From: Acanthopleura granulata
Taxonomy: Eukaryota > Mollusca > Polyplacophora > Chitonida > Chitonidae
Direction of reading: 5' to 3'
Assembly (NCBI GenBank): GCA_016165875.1
Contig: JABBOT010000001.1
Span: 43,511,613-43,575,612 of the forward strand
DNA: 64,000 nucleotides
Below the pieces are notes generated by a model that had not been told where the DNA came from, did no database searches, and was given only the letters and a program-made list of their open reading frames with translations. Position 1 is the first letter of the stretch; each line of letters opens with the position of its first letter. Positions 34,429 through 46,508 of the stretch are shown here, one piece after another. The translations under genes and the position numbers were made by a program.

Positions 34429-36150
34429 TCATTTGCGTCCTTTCTAGTTGAGGTAGTAGAAATAAGTGTGGCATGTTCTAATGTCGGGATGTTTCCTCGT
34501 AACTGATGATACATACCGTTGAGTGCTTTCAAAAACAGCCCTGTGGAAATTTCGACATATATGCGTTTGACTGCAACGTGTTTTGGTGGTTAAAGGTGTT
34601 AACGTATATAAATCAATATCACTCATGGACGTGGTGCCTGTTCAAATCCCACGTTTGACAAGAAATCTGGAATACCAGACATCAGTTGGAATCTTCAAAT
34701 AATATGGTGTACGTATGTGCGTAAAAGGTAAAACTTCAGTAATTTTTCCTGCTAATGAATTGAAACTTTCTATATTTTTCCTCATCAGCTCATGATGCAA
34801 ATTATTACCTGAATCAATACATTTATGACGGTAAGATAAATGATCTGACCGGTTTTCAAATGTAGTCATACTCACTGCACTGTTCTCCGTCCATCTGTTA
34901 CTGAGCTGAGCACTGCGTATGGGACTGGTTGTTTTCCTCTCCTTTTATACCACAAATATTAATTCCCTTTTTGGGGGGGGGGGGTTGTTTTGTTTTATTT
35001 TGTCGGGCTGTGTTCAACAGAGTGGACTAAAAACATGCTGAATTTATTCACTGTATAGGCCTACGTGACACCCGAATAACTGCAAGACTGAACGTTAATT
35101 ATACACAGTGACATTAATGCACGCCGCGAGCAATTCATCCAACATGTGCTTATTTATCATTGTTGTTGAACAACAAAATATTGCAAACCGGTAAACGTCC
35201 AATTACAACAAAATATTGTAAGAAATAATGCTATTGGTAATAACAGTGCGATATATTTGTAGCCAAATCATCTGTAATTCACTTGACAAATCTACAAATG
35301 TGCTTGTTTTACCTGTACATTTCACGTGCGGGACTGTGACAAACTATTCAGCTTGCCTTTCCTCAATGTATTGCACAGTGCATTGAAGGACAATATTCTA
35401 AGGCTTCCCCAGAACTAAAGTAACATGTCACCTCCTCTATAGGACTTGACATCTTGTTTATCCTGAGCAAAAGCGTAAAGACAGTATGGCCTTCGCTCTC
35501 TCCTCACCCGTGGCGGCCATTTTGTTTGTTTACAACGAGTGAGTGTATGTTAATATATGGTTCTGAACTCAGCTCATTTTTCAGGTTACTAGTTGTTTTA
35601 ACATGTTCTGAATTGTTGTAAAATGTTCCAGTTCAATTACTGAGTATAATTTTTCACTTTGTGAAGAGCAGTTTTTGATGTATGCACGGAATGTTTTGCG
35701 GACTATTTTTTGCTTGATATTTCCCTACGCTCCCAGCGGAGTGCTTGGAGTCGGGAGTAGCCCATCATTCAACTATGTTTATGTTTCTTTCCCAAGGTAA
35801 ATATGAGGTGTTTTTATGGAATTTTATTTGTTTGAGAATAATGCTCCTCAGAATACATTTCTAAGTACACAAAATGGCTTTGGTCATGCTGATGGAAATA
35901 ATTTCTACTACGGCCTGCATTTGACACTGCGTGATGTGGAAGTGGGGATAGCCATACCCAAACTGTTCGATCCTTTGAGAGCTTTAGACAGTTTTCCTTA
36001 ATCAATATTTGGTGCTTTTAAACTTCAAGAAAAACGCTCTCACATAAACACAAAAGCTCTTGGTATATGTAGTTCTATAGTTACAGTGTCTTGCATTTTT
36101 TTCTGGGAAACTAGTTGGCGAAATCTGGCCCATCTGTAAAGCTATGACAT

Positions 36151-36250
36151 GATTGGTTAACTTAGGCCACATGATCACAGGCCTTTGGAGTATAAATAGA
36201 GGAGCCTTCCCAGTATTTGCAGATGACATACAGCATCTCAAACGGTAAGC
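36151..36250 (+). promoter_or_regulatory. CCAAT/TATA core promoter with possible 5' exon and splice donor
   Basis: An inverted CCAAT box (gattggtt, 36151) lies 40 bases before TATAAATA (36191-36198). A start about 30 bases further on would give a short exon ending at a donor GTAAGC (36245). The next plus-strand host exon is that of the PL14 pseudogene (40079), which has an acceptor-like tttgtgcag just upstream. The sequence therefore allows a 3.8-kb first intron. The link to PL14 is inference. Confidence 0.4.
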
Positions 36251-36929
36251 AGCTAACTATATAATAATGCATCTTTCAGTGAACACCACTATATTTAGTG
36301 GTAAATAAATGGATGATTGGATATTATATGTAGATAAAATACCGTGGTTTAATATGGGGAGTTGGGTTTTTGGAAGTTGTCATCTCCCACCACACCCAAT
36401 TACAAGCCTAATATATCAGAGCACATGTTATGTATGGGTGATACATCAGTGAAAGTGAAATACATGGCAAATCCAATCTGACTGCCGAAGTCTTTGTTCC
36501 AGAATAAAGAAGTATGTGTTAGAGCCAATACTGACTTATGTTAATTGATCTTGTGCTTGATCAGTGTGTTAATTTGTGATGTAACTATGGACACTTCAGC
36601 TTATAACTGATTGATGACCTGTATAATTGTGTGATTGGTGTTTACAATTCTTGTTCTTTGGGTGTGCATTCAACGTACGATTTGAACGCTTGTACGGGTT
36701 GTTCAGGGGCCGCGACTATCTCAGTCCATCTCGCTAGACGCCCGCAGAGACGTTGAAAGAGATTTCTGGCATCTAAAATTAGGGACTACATTAAGATATA
36801 TAAAGTGCTGAATTCTTATTATTGATTCACATATCGGTGCCCAGTGGCGCAGAAAATACCGAATTAGCTTTCTGTTTTGTGTACCAAAACGCAACTTTTT
36901 CGTCAAGGTTATCCTCCAGTAGTAAGGCT

Positions 36930-38838
36930 GAGCCCACTTTCATATGTAAAGGTTTCAGCGACTGGAAAAAAAACACATGGCGTATTTAGAGAACACGAAG
37001 CAAGTGTCATAAAGAAGCCGTTTAACGCCTCATTACCTTACCAGCAACTATTAGAGATATTTGCGAACCCCAAGTTAAAGCGCATGATGAAGAAAAGGCG
37101 GAAAATAGACGCATTATATATAAAATATTTGAAAATATACGTCATTTATGTCGAGAAGGTTTACCTTTCTGTGGGAGCAGTGCTGCTGCAGATGAAGACG
37201 ATGGAAACCTCACGCAGCTTCTGATTTTGCGTGGAAATGACGACCCATCCTTTCTACAGTGGTTAAAAATGAAATCAAAAACATATGTATCACATGACAT
37301 TCAGAATGAAATGATTCGTGTTCTTTCAAGACATGTCCGAAATGAAATTCTGAATGCATTCATCGCTACAATTACTACATAATGGTAGATGAGTTAGCTG
37401 ACGTTTCCAATCATTAATAGATCGTACTGGTTTTGAGGTGGGTAGAGGAGGATTTTATTGTCCACGAAGATTTCCTTGGGGCTTACAAAGTAGATGACAT
37501 CTCTGCTGAAACTTTGGTACAAGTAATTTTGGACTTTATTTGTAGAATGAATGTATCAATAGGAAAATGCAGAGGGCAATGTTATGATGGCGCGAGCAAT
37601 ATGAGTGGGAGAAAATCCGGCGTGGCTGTCGGGTTATAGGTGTTGGAACCGAAAGCGTTGTTCACACACTGTTATGGCCACTCATTAAATCTTGCGTGCA
37701 ACGACACCATCAAGGAGGTAAAAGCTACTAAAGACGCTTTCGCAGTTGCGCACGAAATTTGTAAATTGATCAAATACTCACCCAGGCGTGAAGCATTGTT
37801 TAATAACCTGAAAACTAGTATTTAACCCAATACACCTTGAGGTAGAGTACTTTGTCCTACGCGCTGGGCTGTTCGTGCAAATTCACTGGGGAACATTCTT
37901 GATAACTGTGAGGTTTTATTTAATCTATGGGAGGAGGCATTACAATGTGCTACAGGCACTGATGGGGAAGTCAGGATTATTGGAGTCACAAGTGAAAAAA
38001 TTCCATCTTTTCTGGGAAATATCACTCTCACACCTCATTCTTAAGCACTCCGATAATATTAGTAAAACATTACAAAGTGCAAATCTGTCAGCAGCAGTAG
38101 GTCAAGAAATTGCTTCTTTGACTGTTAAAACCCTTCTGAAAATAAGATTTTGACCTGTTTTACGAGAAGATTCTCCAAAACGCGAAAGCACGTGACGCAG
38201 AAGATCCCGTGTTACCGCGCAAACGCAAGACACCATCACGATACGAACTTGACGAAGAGGCAGAGCATTTCCCTCAGACGCTGTGAAAGGTCCACAGGCA
38301 ACAGTACTTTGATGCTCTTGATAATGCAATTCAAGACAGGTTTGATCAGCCGGTGTTCCGACAATATAGAAATCTTCAGGATCTCCTTCTGAATGCCTGC
38401 AATAATAGAGCACAGTCAGCAACCGAAATCGTGCCAGCATTCTACACATCATATTTTGATAAAGAGAGACTAAGTACTCAGTGAGATATACTTTCTGTAA
38501 AATTTTCCAAACGGGAAGACTCGCCTGTTGATTTGAAGTCTCTGATTTGGCTCCTTTCAGTTATGTCACACCATGAGAGGACCTTTTTCTCCGAGGTTTG
38601 CATTGTATTTTGTCTGATCCCTGTTATGCAAATGCCACAAATGCAACAAGTGAAAGGTCTTTCTCTGCTCTCCATGGGCTAAAAACAAACCTGCGGTCCA
38701 CCATGACAGTCTAGGTTAAATGACCTGAAGGTCTTGCATGCTCATAAGGATTATACAGACAACACTGATATGAAAACTGCAGTCAATCAGTTCGTTGAAC
38801 TCTCAGACTATAAGCAATCAATCTTTGGAAAGTACTGA
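36930..38838 (+). pseudogene. hAT-type transposase remnant (unit 1)
   Basis: Protein-like pieces in changing frames follow the order of a hAT transposase of the group related to ZMYM1/DUF4371 proteins. Early region NLTQLLILRGNDDPSFLQW; catalytic-core strings GKCRGQCYDGASNMSG and HCYGHSLNLACNDTIKE; a middle part; and the C-terminal dimerisation region (SHHERTFFSEVC, FVELSDYKQSIFGKY). There are numerous frameshifts and stops (for example near 37637 and 38150). It has been dead for a long time. No terminal inverted repeats were recognised. The part from 37405 is duplicated at 49292. Confidence 0.75.
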
Positions 38839-40050
38839 TAGCCTAAATCGATCGGCAGAATAAATGCCATGATTTTCACTGACAGAAGAAATCGTCTGGT
38901 TCCAAGATGATGTTGAAAGTCAAATTACAAGAATGGTCTCATTTGCATCATGCTTAGTGCTAAGTGGCTGTACAAAGAAAATGCTGTAACGTGAGCACTT
39001 TGAAGGTTGTGTAATGGATTTAGGTCTTTGGTCAGTTACCATATTATCGTTATCAGTTTTATACATCAGAGCCACGAATCCTGCGGTCGAAGGTCAGACT
39101 CTGCCAAGCTGACCTGACCTCTGCTAGGTCACGCCAGTCACGAAGCTGATTTGCACTTAAATCAGATTGGCTTAAACCTTAACATCAAAACGTTTTGCGG
39201 CGTTAAAATTGTGATTTACCTAAGAATTTTTTTTATGTGAGTACGTAGATATGTCGTACAACTTCTTAACAAAATTTTAAATTTTGAGTTCAAGTTCAAA
39301 TCCAAATTCAGGAATAATGGGATAAGTGAAGGTACAGTCTCAGGAATAATGGGGCAAGTGAAGATACAGCCCGACTACAGCCTACGACAACTTCGTGATT
39401 CTCGGTCCAGATTCCATAGAGCAGTGAACGATTGGAAATATTATACTTGTGACATACACTCTCTGACTTTTGTCCACAGATGGCAGAATCGTCTGAATGC
39501 TATTTATACCAAATGTATGTAACAAGGTATATAAGTTTAATGTCGCGGGAAGAAGCCCCAACTTACATAACTGGATACAAAACATGGGAAAATATTCCAA
39601 TCGCAATAGGCTTATGTTGGAGACCATTCAGTTATATACATTCTTACATATATGTGATATAAATGACACTCAAACGATTCTGCCCCCTATGCTTTACCCC
39701 AGACGACAATTACAGTATACCGGCCTGTAAACTCGTAGTACCTACCGCTGTTTCGTCTTTTCACAATTTTATGATCAAAATTCAAAGGAAGAAAGCACGC
39801 ATAACCGCAACCGTTTTCCATGAAGCAATGTATTTATTTATTACATTCGTTGTTGATTCGAAATCAACCCAATTTTTTCTTTTCACCATGTATTCCTGAC
39901 CCAGTTGAAAGTAATTTTTCTCGTGGAGAAGACGTCGGCCAATAAAACGTATGTGCAGAGATCACCTTTATGTATTTTTTATGTTTGGTAGATCTGATCT
40001 ACTTACAGTTTGAAACGGTGTCAGGCTATATGACGCACTTTATTGCTGTT
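38839..40050. other. Intergenic, partly unit-1-specific
   Basis: No gene supported. Most of it has no counterpart in unit 2. A shared CCAAT string (ggccaataaaacg, about 39938) precedes the PL14 exon in both units. Confidence 0.45.
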
Positions 40051-40078
40051 GTTTTGTGCAGACATCAAGTGTGGGCGT

Positions 40079-41593
40079 ATGAAAACAGGGTTGTTCGTGC
40101 TGCTCTCCGTGACCTTCACCTCAGGTAAGAACACTAGTTCAACAATTCGGAGACCCCTAGACAAGTAACTCTGCAAACGTCCCAGCCCGCCAGTGGCAAT
40201 TGTCACCTTCATTTATATGAAAATAACCACTGATAAACACAATGTTTGTTAACTCGTGGGACTAAATACTCCTTATCAAAGTGGAACAGGTGTGCATATT
40301 ACAGTACTAGAGACGTCACATACGACTGTATTCCGCTGTTATGACTATCCAACACTTGCTGACACGATCTAACCTCTCAACCTTGCGAACTCCATTTCAT
40401 CTCTGAGGCTTGCTGACTTCATCTTAGCTCTAACTGTTGGTAAATCCATCTTCCCTCTCACTCTTGCTGACACGATCTAACCTGTAAGGCCTGCTGACTT
40501 CATCTCACCTATAACTGTTGCTAAATCTCCCTTCTAACTCTTCCTGACACAATATCGCCTCTAACTCTTGCTGACTCCATTTTCCTCTTTACCTACAGGT
40601 GACACATTTTCCATCCAGTGATATTCTGAAAGACTTCGAAGCAATTAAGTCTTATGGGGAGGAAAACATGAAATTGGTTGATGATCCAGCCGGTGGACAT
40701 GAAAAGGTTTTGAGAGTTTTCTATCCAAAAGGTATCCTAACCGAATATATATTCGTTTGTTTTGTATCTTGTTTGGCTTTGAGTCAGGAGGTTTGATATC
40801 TACCTGGCTAAAAACAGTGGCTTTACTCGGAGTAGTTCATTTTCTCTACTCATAAATATGACTATCGTGGTATATAAAGTTAAATATTTTAGACTGCGAA
40901 GTTAAACACCAGTAAAGAAGAATGAAAGCGTAAGTTGTGTATGTCTCTTACGTTTACGAAAGAAAATTATGAAGAATATTTTTTTAAAAGGGCAAGTTAT
41001 ATAGCATAATTAAGATATTTTAGTGTTTGTTGTGAGAACAAAAATAATTACGAAAATTTCACATCTTGTTCTTTAAAAAATGTGCAGTTTGTTATGGCTA
41101 TTGTTCAAAAATTCCTTTAGCACGTTGTGAGCGAAGGAATTCTTTGATCTAGGAAACAAGGTCATGTATCAAGTTACCGACCAGAAATCAAGATTACAGT
41201 AGGTGGTGTGTATTGATGAAAGGTTTTCCTCATGACCAGGAGAGTGATTTCTGCGACCATGATAACGTTATCTGCAACTTTGATAAAGGTCATTCTCTCG
41301 GCAGAGGGAAGTGGCGCTACAAGACCGGAAAGTGGCAGACCTTGAGCCAGCAAGTGCAGCTCAACACCATCGGTAAGAGAGACGGTTATTTGAAGGTCTG
41401 GGTGGACGGACACAAAGTGTTTGAGTTCAGGAACCTTCTGTTCCGCCACGAGAGTTCCGTGGAGGTCACCGGCATGTTTTTCTCCACGTTTTTCGGTGGG
41501 AGCGATGACAGTTGGTCAACTCCTCACGGCACTTACACCTACTTCAGAATCTTCTACTTTTCCAGCAATGATCACCCTCATATCATTGGCTAG
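40079..41593 (+). pseudogene. PL14 alginate lyase pseudogene (unit 1)
   Basis: Counterpart of the intact gene at 52710-54603. Exon 1 (40079-40124) keeps the signal peptide (MKTGLFVLLSV) but loses the first ATG. Exon 2 has lost 17 nt right after the acceptor, which shifts the frame to a stop eight codons later. A 270-nt deletion at about 41228 (equivalent to 53970-54239) removes the last acceptor and the half of exon 3 that carries the putative active-site Lys, Arg and two Tyr. The remaining exon-3 half (41230-41593) is otherwise open to the same stop. It cannot make an active enzyme. Confidence 0.88.
40346..40598 (+). repeat. Intronic minisatellite, unit about 36 bp
   Basis: Repeats of the type ctcttgctgacacgatct and cttgctgacttcatct run through intron 1 of the PL14 pseudogene. 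The same array is present in the intact copy (about 52990-53310). Confidence 0.65.
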
Positions 41594-42204
41594 CCGCGAA
41601 CATGTTCTGTGACGTCCTTTTGTCAACACTATCCTGCTCCAGTTTTCAGTCTATGAATAAATTTGGAAAGAAGATAGTCATGTCTTTTCCTTATTAACAT
41701 TCCTTCTATTGTTTTTGAAAATATCTAGATTGTATAGTTTTTCTTAGAAGCCACGACAGACTCGGCTGCGGCTTCACATGAGTAGGTTTTTGTCATGCCA
41801 AAGTCTCGGTACGGTGATTTCCTCTGCCTCTACTCGTTTTCACCCCTTAACTCGAAAGCCTGCTTCTGAAATTTCTTAAATACGACAACGCCGGGCACTC
41901 GATGAATGTTACACCATGCTTAAGAATATCTTACTTTTATGTATGACCGCGTTCAGCCTCAGGGGTGGAAAAGTTGGAATGAATCAATGATTATGGCTTA
42001 ACGCCACATCGGCAATATCTCAGCCATATCGTGGCGAGAACAAGGTGGAACCACGAGACAGTCCAGGTTTTCGATAGTGACATGAGAACATTAAAAACAA
42101 ACCAAAAACGTATGGACATGATTAAAATCAGGTAAGAAAACCTCGAAAACTCGAAAACCAGCATATTAAGGAAGTTTTGTGACGAGTATGTATGAAAATA
42201 CAAT

Positions 42205-45200
42205 TTATATTTTATGATACAGGCCAATGGCCTTCAAATATTTTATGACAGCGTCGCCAGCCATGCTGTCAAACAAATCATATATGGAGTTTACTGTGTA
42301 GAATCTTTGCCTTACATGGGCAAAGTTTAAACAGTCGACCAGGATATGTTTGATGCCGTATTCAGCATCACATCCAACACACTCGGGAGCACTGCTCCCA
42401 TCCAGGATAAAATTGTGTGTTAGACGAGAATGCCCAACACGGCATCTTGTTAAAACCACTTGGTCTCTACGAGACATACCCAGTGTATAAGAGTTACGGC
42501 CAATGACAGGGTGAATAGCGTACAGTTTATTACACACCTGCACGTCCCATTCATCCTGCCAAAGGCGACGAATATACTTAAGAATGTTAGATTTAAAATC
42601 AGTGTATGGGATTTTACCTTTTGATACGGATTTATTTAGGGCAGCCTTTGCCTCCCTCTCCACGACTGTGTTTCCATGGATACCAACATGGCGTGGTATC
42701 CAACGGAATATAATATCTTTGCCTCTTTTAATCAATTTTCTATGTAAGGCTAAAATTTGCAGAATAAGCGGGTTTTTCAATTTATTATTCTGCATTGCCA
42801 AAAGGCAGGAGAGCGAGTCACTACATACCATTGCCCTCTGGGCACGCCCAGAGGAAACATATGATAAGGCCAGGAGTATAGCCCTGGCTTCTGCAGAAAA
42901 GATAGACGACGAAGACGGAAGACGAAGAGAAGAGACCCGCTGTTCTAAGAAAGCCGCAGCCGCAACCCTGTCCCCATCCTTCGACCCATCGGTGTATATA
43001 AATTTATAATTTGGATAATTAGCCTTAATTTCAGCAAAAATTTGCTGAATTACAAGAGGATCTGTATTCGATTTATTATGTTGACGTAGATCAAAAATTA
43101 GTTTAGCTTGTGCAAGAAGCCAGGGAGGAGACTCCGGTAAAGATAGCGGAGCTATCTCCTCTAGCTTGATGTTAGCTTCCACAACATGGTCCCGTATACG
43201 AAGACCGAACGGCTGAGCCGCAGACCTTGGTGATGGACCGGATCCAACATTTTAAGATATGATTTCCTAAACCATAAATGATGGACCCATAGTCCAATTT
43301 CGACCTCACCAGAGAACGATATAAAGTGAGTAAAACAGATCGGTCAGCACCCCAATCGGTGCTAGACACGACCTGAATTATATCCAGAGCCTTTATACAT
43401 TTAGCTTTAAGCGTTTTTATGTGAGGTATAAAAGATAGTTTCCTATCGAATATAACTCCTAAAAATTTATTTTCCCCAACAATCTTCACTGGTTCACCAC
43501 AAAATTTAAGCTCAGGGTCTAGATGAAGTTTGCGTTTATTACAGAAATGCATACCCACGGTTTTAGACGTAGAAAATCTAAAACCATTGGCAACTGCCCA
43601 TTTCTCGATGTTATTGAGACAAAGCTGCAGTTGCCGCTCGATGTTATTCATATTTTTCGCCCGGTAGCATATCAGAAAATCATCTACATATAAACAACCT
43701 GTACCAAATGTTAATGTTTGGGCCAAGCTATTAATTTTTATGCTGAACAGTGTAGGTGAAAGGATACTGCCCTGGGTTACACCCATCTCTTGCTCATAAG
43801 AGTCCGAAAGAGTGGACCCCACCCGTACCTTAAACTGACGATTTGATAAAAATTTGGATATAAATATAGGTAATTGACCTTTAAGGCCCATATCCGCGAG
43901 GTCTTTTAAAATGCCATATTCCCATGTGGTGTCGTAGGCCTTTTCAAGGTCAAAATATATTGACACCACATGTTCATTATTAATAACACCATCTCGAATG
44001 ACACTTTCAAGTCGAACAAGGTGATCCACTGTGGATCTACCTTGACGAAAATCACATTGGATATTAGATAGTAATTTGTTGGTTTCAAGAAACTAAACAA
44101 GTCTATCATTTATCATCCGTTCCATAGTCTCACAGACGCAACTGGTAAGAGCTATGGGACGGTAATTATTTGGATCAGTATGATCCTTACCCGGTTTGGG
44201 AACCGGGATAATACATGCCTCCCTCCATGAGGGTGGAAAATTACCAGTTATCCACATATCGTTCAATAAGTCCAAGAGAGTCTCAAGTGGTTCAGCTGGT
44301 AAATGGTTCAGAAATTTATAATATACATTATCAGGACCACATGCAGTATCATGTGCCTTTCTCAGTGCAGTTTTTAGTTCATCGATATTAAAAGGACGAT
44401 TATAATCTTCTAAGGTTTTAGAAGAAAAGGGCAATTTCATTTTCTCCTTCTGGTTTTTGATATGCTGAAATTCTGAAGAATAATTCTCAGAAGAAGATTT
44501 TTTAGCAATTGACTGCGCTAATTTATTAGCTATATCGGATGGAGAAGTTAGTATATTATCTCCATCTTTCAAGTGCTGGACTTTTGCTTTATTGTTTTTG
44601 CCCTTAAGTTCTGAACCATATTCCAGACCTTACGCATAGGTGTTTTGGACGTAATGCCTGAAACGAAGTTCCGCCAACAAGATCGTCTCTTGGACTTGAG
44701 TAATCGACGGGCCTTAGCTCCAAGAATACGAACATGGTTTAAATTTTTATCTGTAGGACAATGGTTGAACTTGCGTTCAGCCCTTTTACGGTCCTTTATG
44801 GCTTTACGACAGTGATTGTCGTACCAGGGTTTACTTTTGGATTTTGGACTGGTCGAGGTCTTAGGGATGGTTCTATCTGCAGCTCGTAATATAAGCTCAA
44901 TAAATTTAAATTTAGGGTCATCTGCTGCATTGAGAGTCTGTGGAGTGATATCAGCCTCACAGAACATCTCAAATGCCATCCAATCTGCTTTATCGAACTT
45001 CCACCTAGCTACACATTCTAAAGAATTAGAAGTGACATGCTCTAGGATAATAGGAAAATGGTCACTACCACAAAGATCCTTATGCACTCTCCAAGAAAAA
45101 TCCAGGAGAAGTGATGGATCGGTGATAGTGAGATCGATAGCAGAATAGATGCCAATACCCGGTTATAAATAAGTATTAGAACCATCATTGAAATAACACA

Positions 45201-45515
45201 GTTCTTCCTTGTCTTAGACAATGAGACACGAACGGATACAGCCTGAAGTTCTGTATTCAGGGCAACAGAACTGTGGATAATGTTGTTATTTATGAAGATA
45301 GAGGAGCCGCCTGCAGCTCACTCTTCTTCGTGACAAAATGTACTATAAAGTGAATAATTTTTAAGAGTTATTTTATCTTTGTGAGGTGTCGTCAGGTGAG
45401 TTTCCTGAAGACAAAGGGCAATAGGATTTAATGATTGGACCAGCTGTGTTATTTCAAATAAATTAACCTTAAGACCTGGACAATTCCACTGTATAATTTT
45501 GTCGTATGTAGACAT
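42205..45515 (-). pseudogene. Copy C ORF2: endonuclease / RT / RNase H
   Basis: The start at 45515 follows the TAATG junction. Readable blocks: endonuclease N-terminus to 45318; SDHFPI near 45070; linker to 44569; RT from 44572 with GVTQGSILSP (Thr for Pro, shared with copy D), YVDD and the thumb to about 43210. RNase H at 43182-42205 has YTDGSKDG, AEARAILLAL, CSDSLSCL and VEREAK (final Asp replaced by Glu). It ends in the usual knuckle and GLYHKI. Frameshifts near 44570 and 43270, a stop at 44093 and two deletions disable it. Confidence 0.85.
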
Positions 45516-46354
45516 TACGGAGGTAGGCGTATAGGAGATTTATCTTTATGTTTGGATCGAGGACGACCCTTCCTTGGAGATCGGCTGAAAGATCTCCCTG
45601 GTGCGGGTGATGTATCCATCACATCCGCATCTGATGTTATAGGGACAACGTCCTCCAACGATCCAAACCTGTTAAATGTTTGGACAGGATCTCGAGTGGC
45701 CTTAGACAGACGTTCTGTTGGGCCACTCGGTTTACTGGTTTTAATATTACTTTGAACTTTGTTTTTGGATTTGTTTTGGTTATTATCATTTTTAGAGGGC
45801 TGAGATTCAGGTATGCCATTTTTTTCTGCATTGTTTACCTTTTTTATTTCTTGTACTGAGATGTTGTGGGTTGAAAAAAGTTCCGGGCAGGTTGAGCTGA
45901 AGGTTCCACAGTGATCGGACTAGGTTTGTCGTTTCCACTGGGCCAAGTCAAGGAAGTTTGAGTTGCAACAGATGTTTCCGCTCGCTTGACTACATAGGCA
46001 AACGAAGTCTACGGTGGCGTACTTGAAAGTGAGGCCAATTTGCGGGCTTCCTGATAGGAAATGTTTTTAATTTTTAAATTGAATATTTGTTTTTCTTTAA
46101 TGAAAAGAGGACAGTCTTTAGAGCAGGCCATGTCATCTCGGCCGCAATTGCAGCACTTAACTGTGCTGCTCCAGTCAAAACCACCATGACCTTCACTGCA
46201 GCATCGGAAACAAACCAGTTTATTTTTACATTCTCCTTTGCCATGTGTCTAGAGGATGTGGTAAAGCTTCCAGCTTTCTCTTTTTAGCAATACCTGAGAT
46301 TGGCTGAGACGGTCGAATATTGGAGACATGTTTTGAAAGATTTAGACGATTCAT
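45515..46354 (-). pseudogene. Copy C ORF1 remnant
   Basis: The start region (46354) is joined by a roughly 900-bp deletion at about 46245 to the second zinc knuckle. Knuckle residues are readable at 46090-46230 on the minus strand, and the basic C-terminus near 45540-45700. Several frame breaks are present. Confidence 0.7.
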
Positions 46355-46508
46355 AATAAATAATTAGGGATTCACCGCACGTGTTCCCCACCCACCACGG
46401 AGTGCCAACAAGGGCGATGCCTGAACCTGGGGATACCCAGCAGGAAAGACACCAAGGATTCCACATGGGGTATACTCAAATAGATGGCCTTAATATGCAC
46501 ACTCTATT

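Larger units (their letters stand above)
32660..36150. other. Intergenic region with repeat fragments
   Basis: No supportable gene. It holds an uninterrupted R1 segment (33060-33490), a SINE tail (34337-34428) and a 12-base G run (34973-34984). The remainder is AT-rich single-copy-looking DNA. Confidence 0.5.
37405..41978 (+). repeat. Segmental duplication, unit 1 (hAT remnant + PL14 pseudogene)
   Basis: Closely similar to 49292-54990 in the same orientation. The similarity starts at ttccaatcattaatag and ends at gtggaaaagttgga on both sides. It is interrupted by unit-specific sequence between about 38860 and 39740. LINE copy C begins directly at the right edge of this unit. Confidence 0.85.

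Noticed and set aside
34973..34984. G runs at 34973 and 51133 as G-quadruplex elements
   Set aside because: Each is a single uninterrupted G run after a T run, without four separated tracts. Likely simple slippage.
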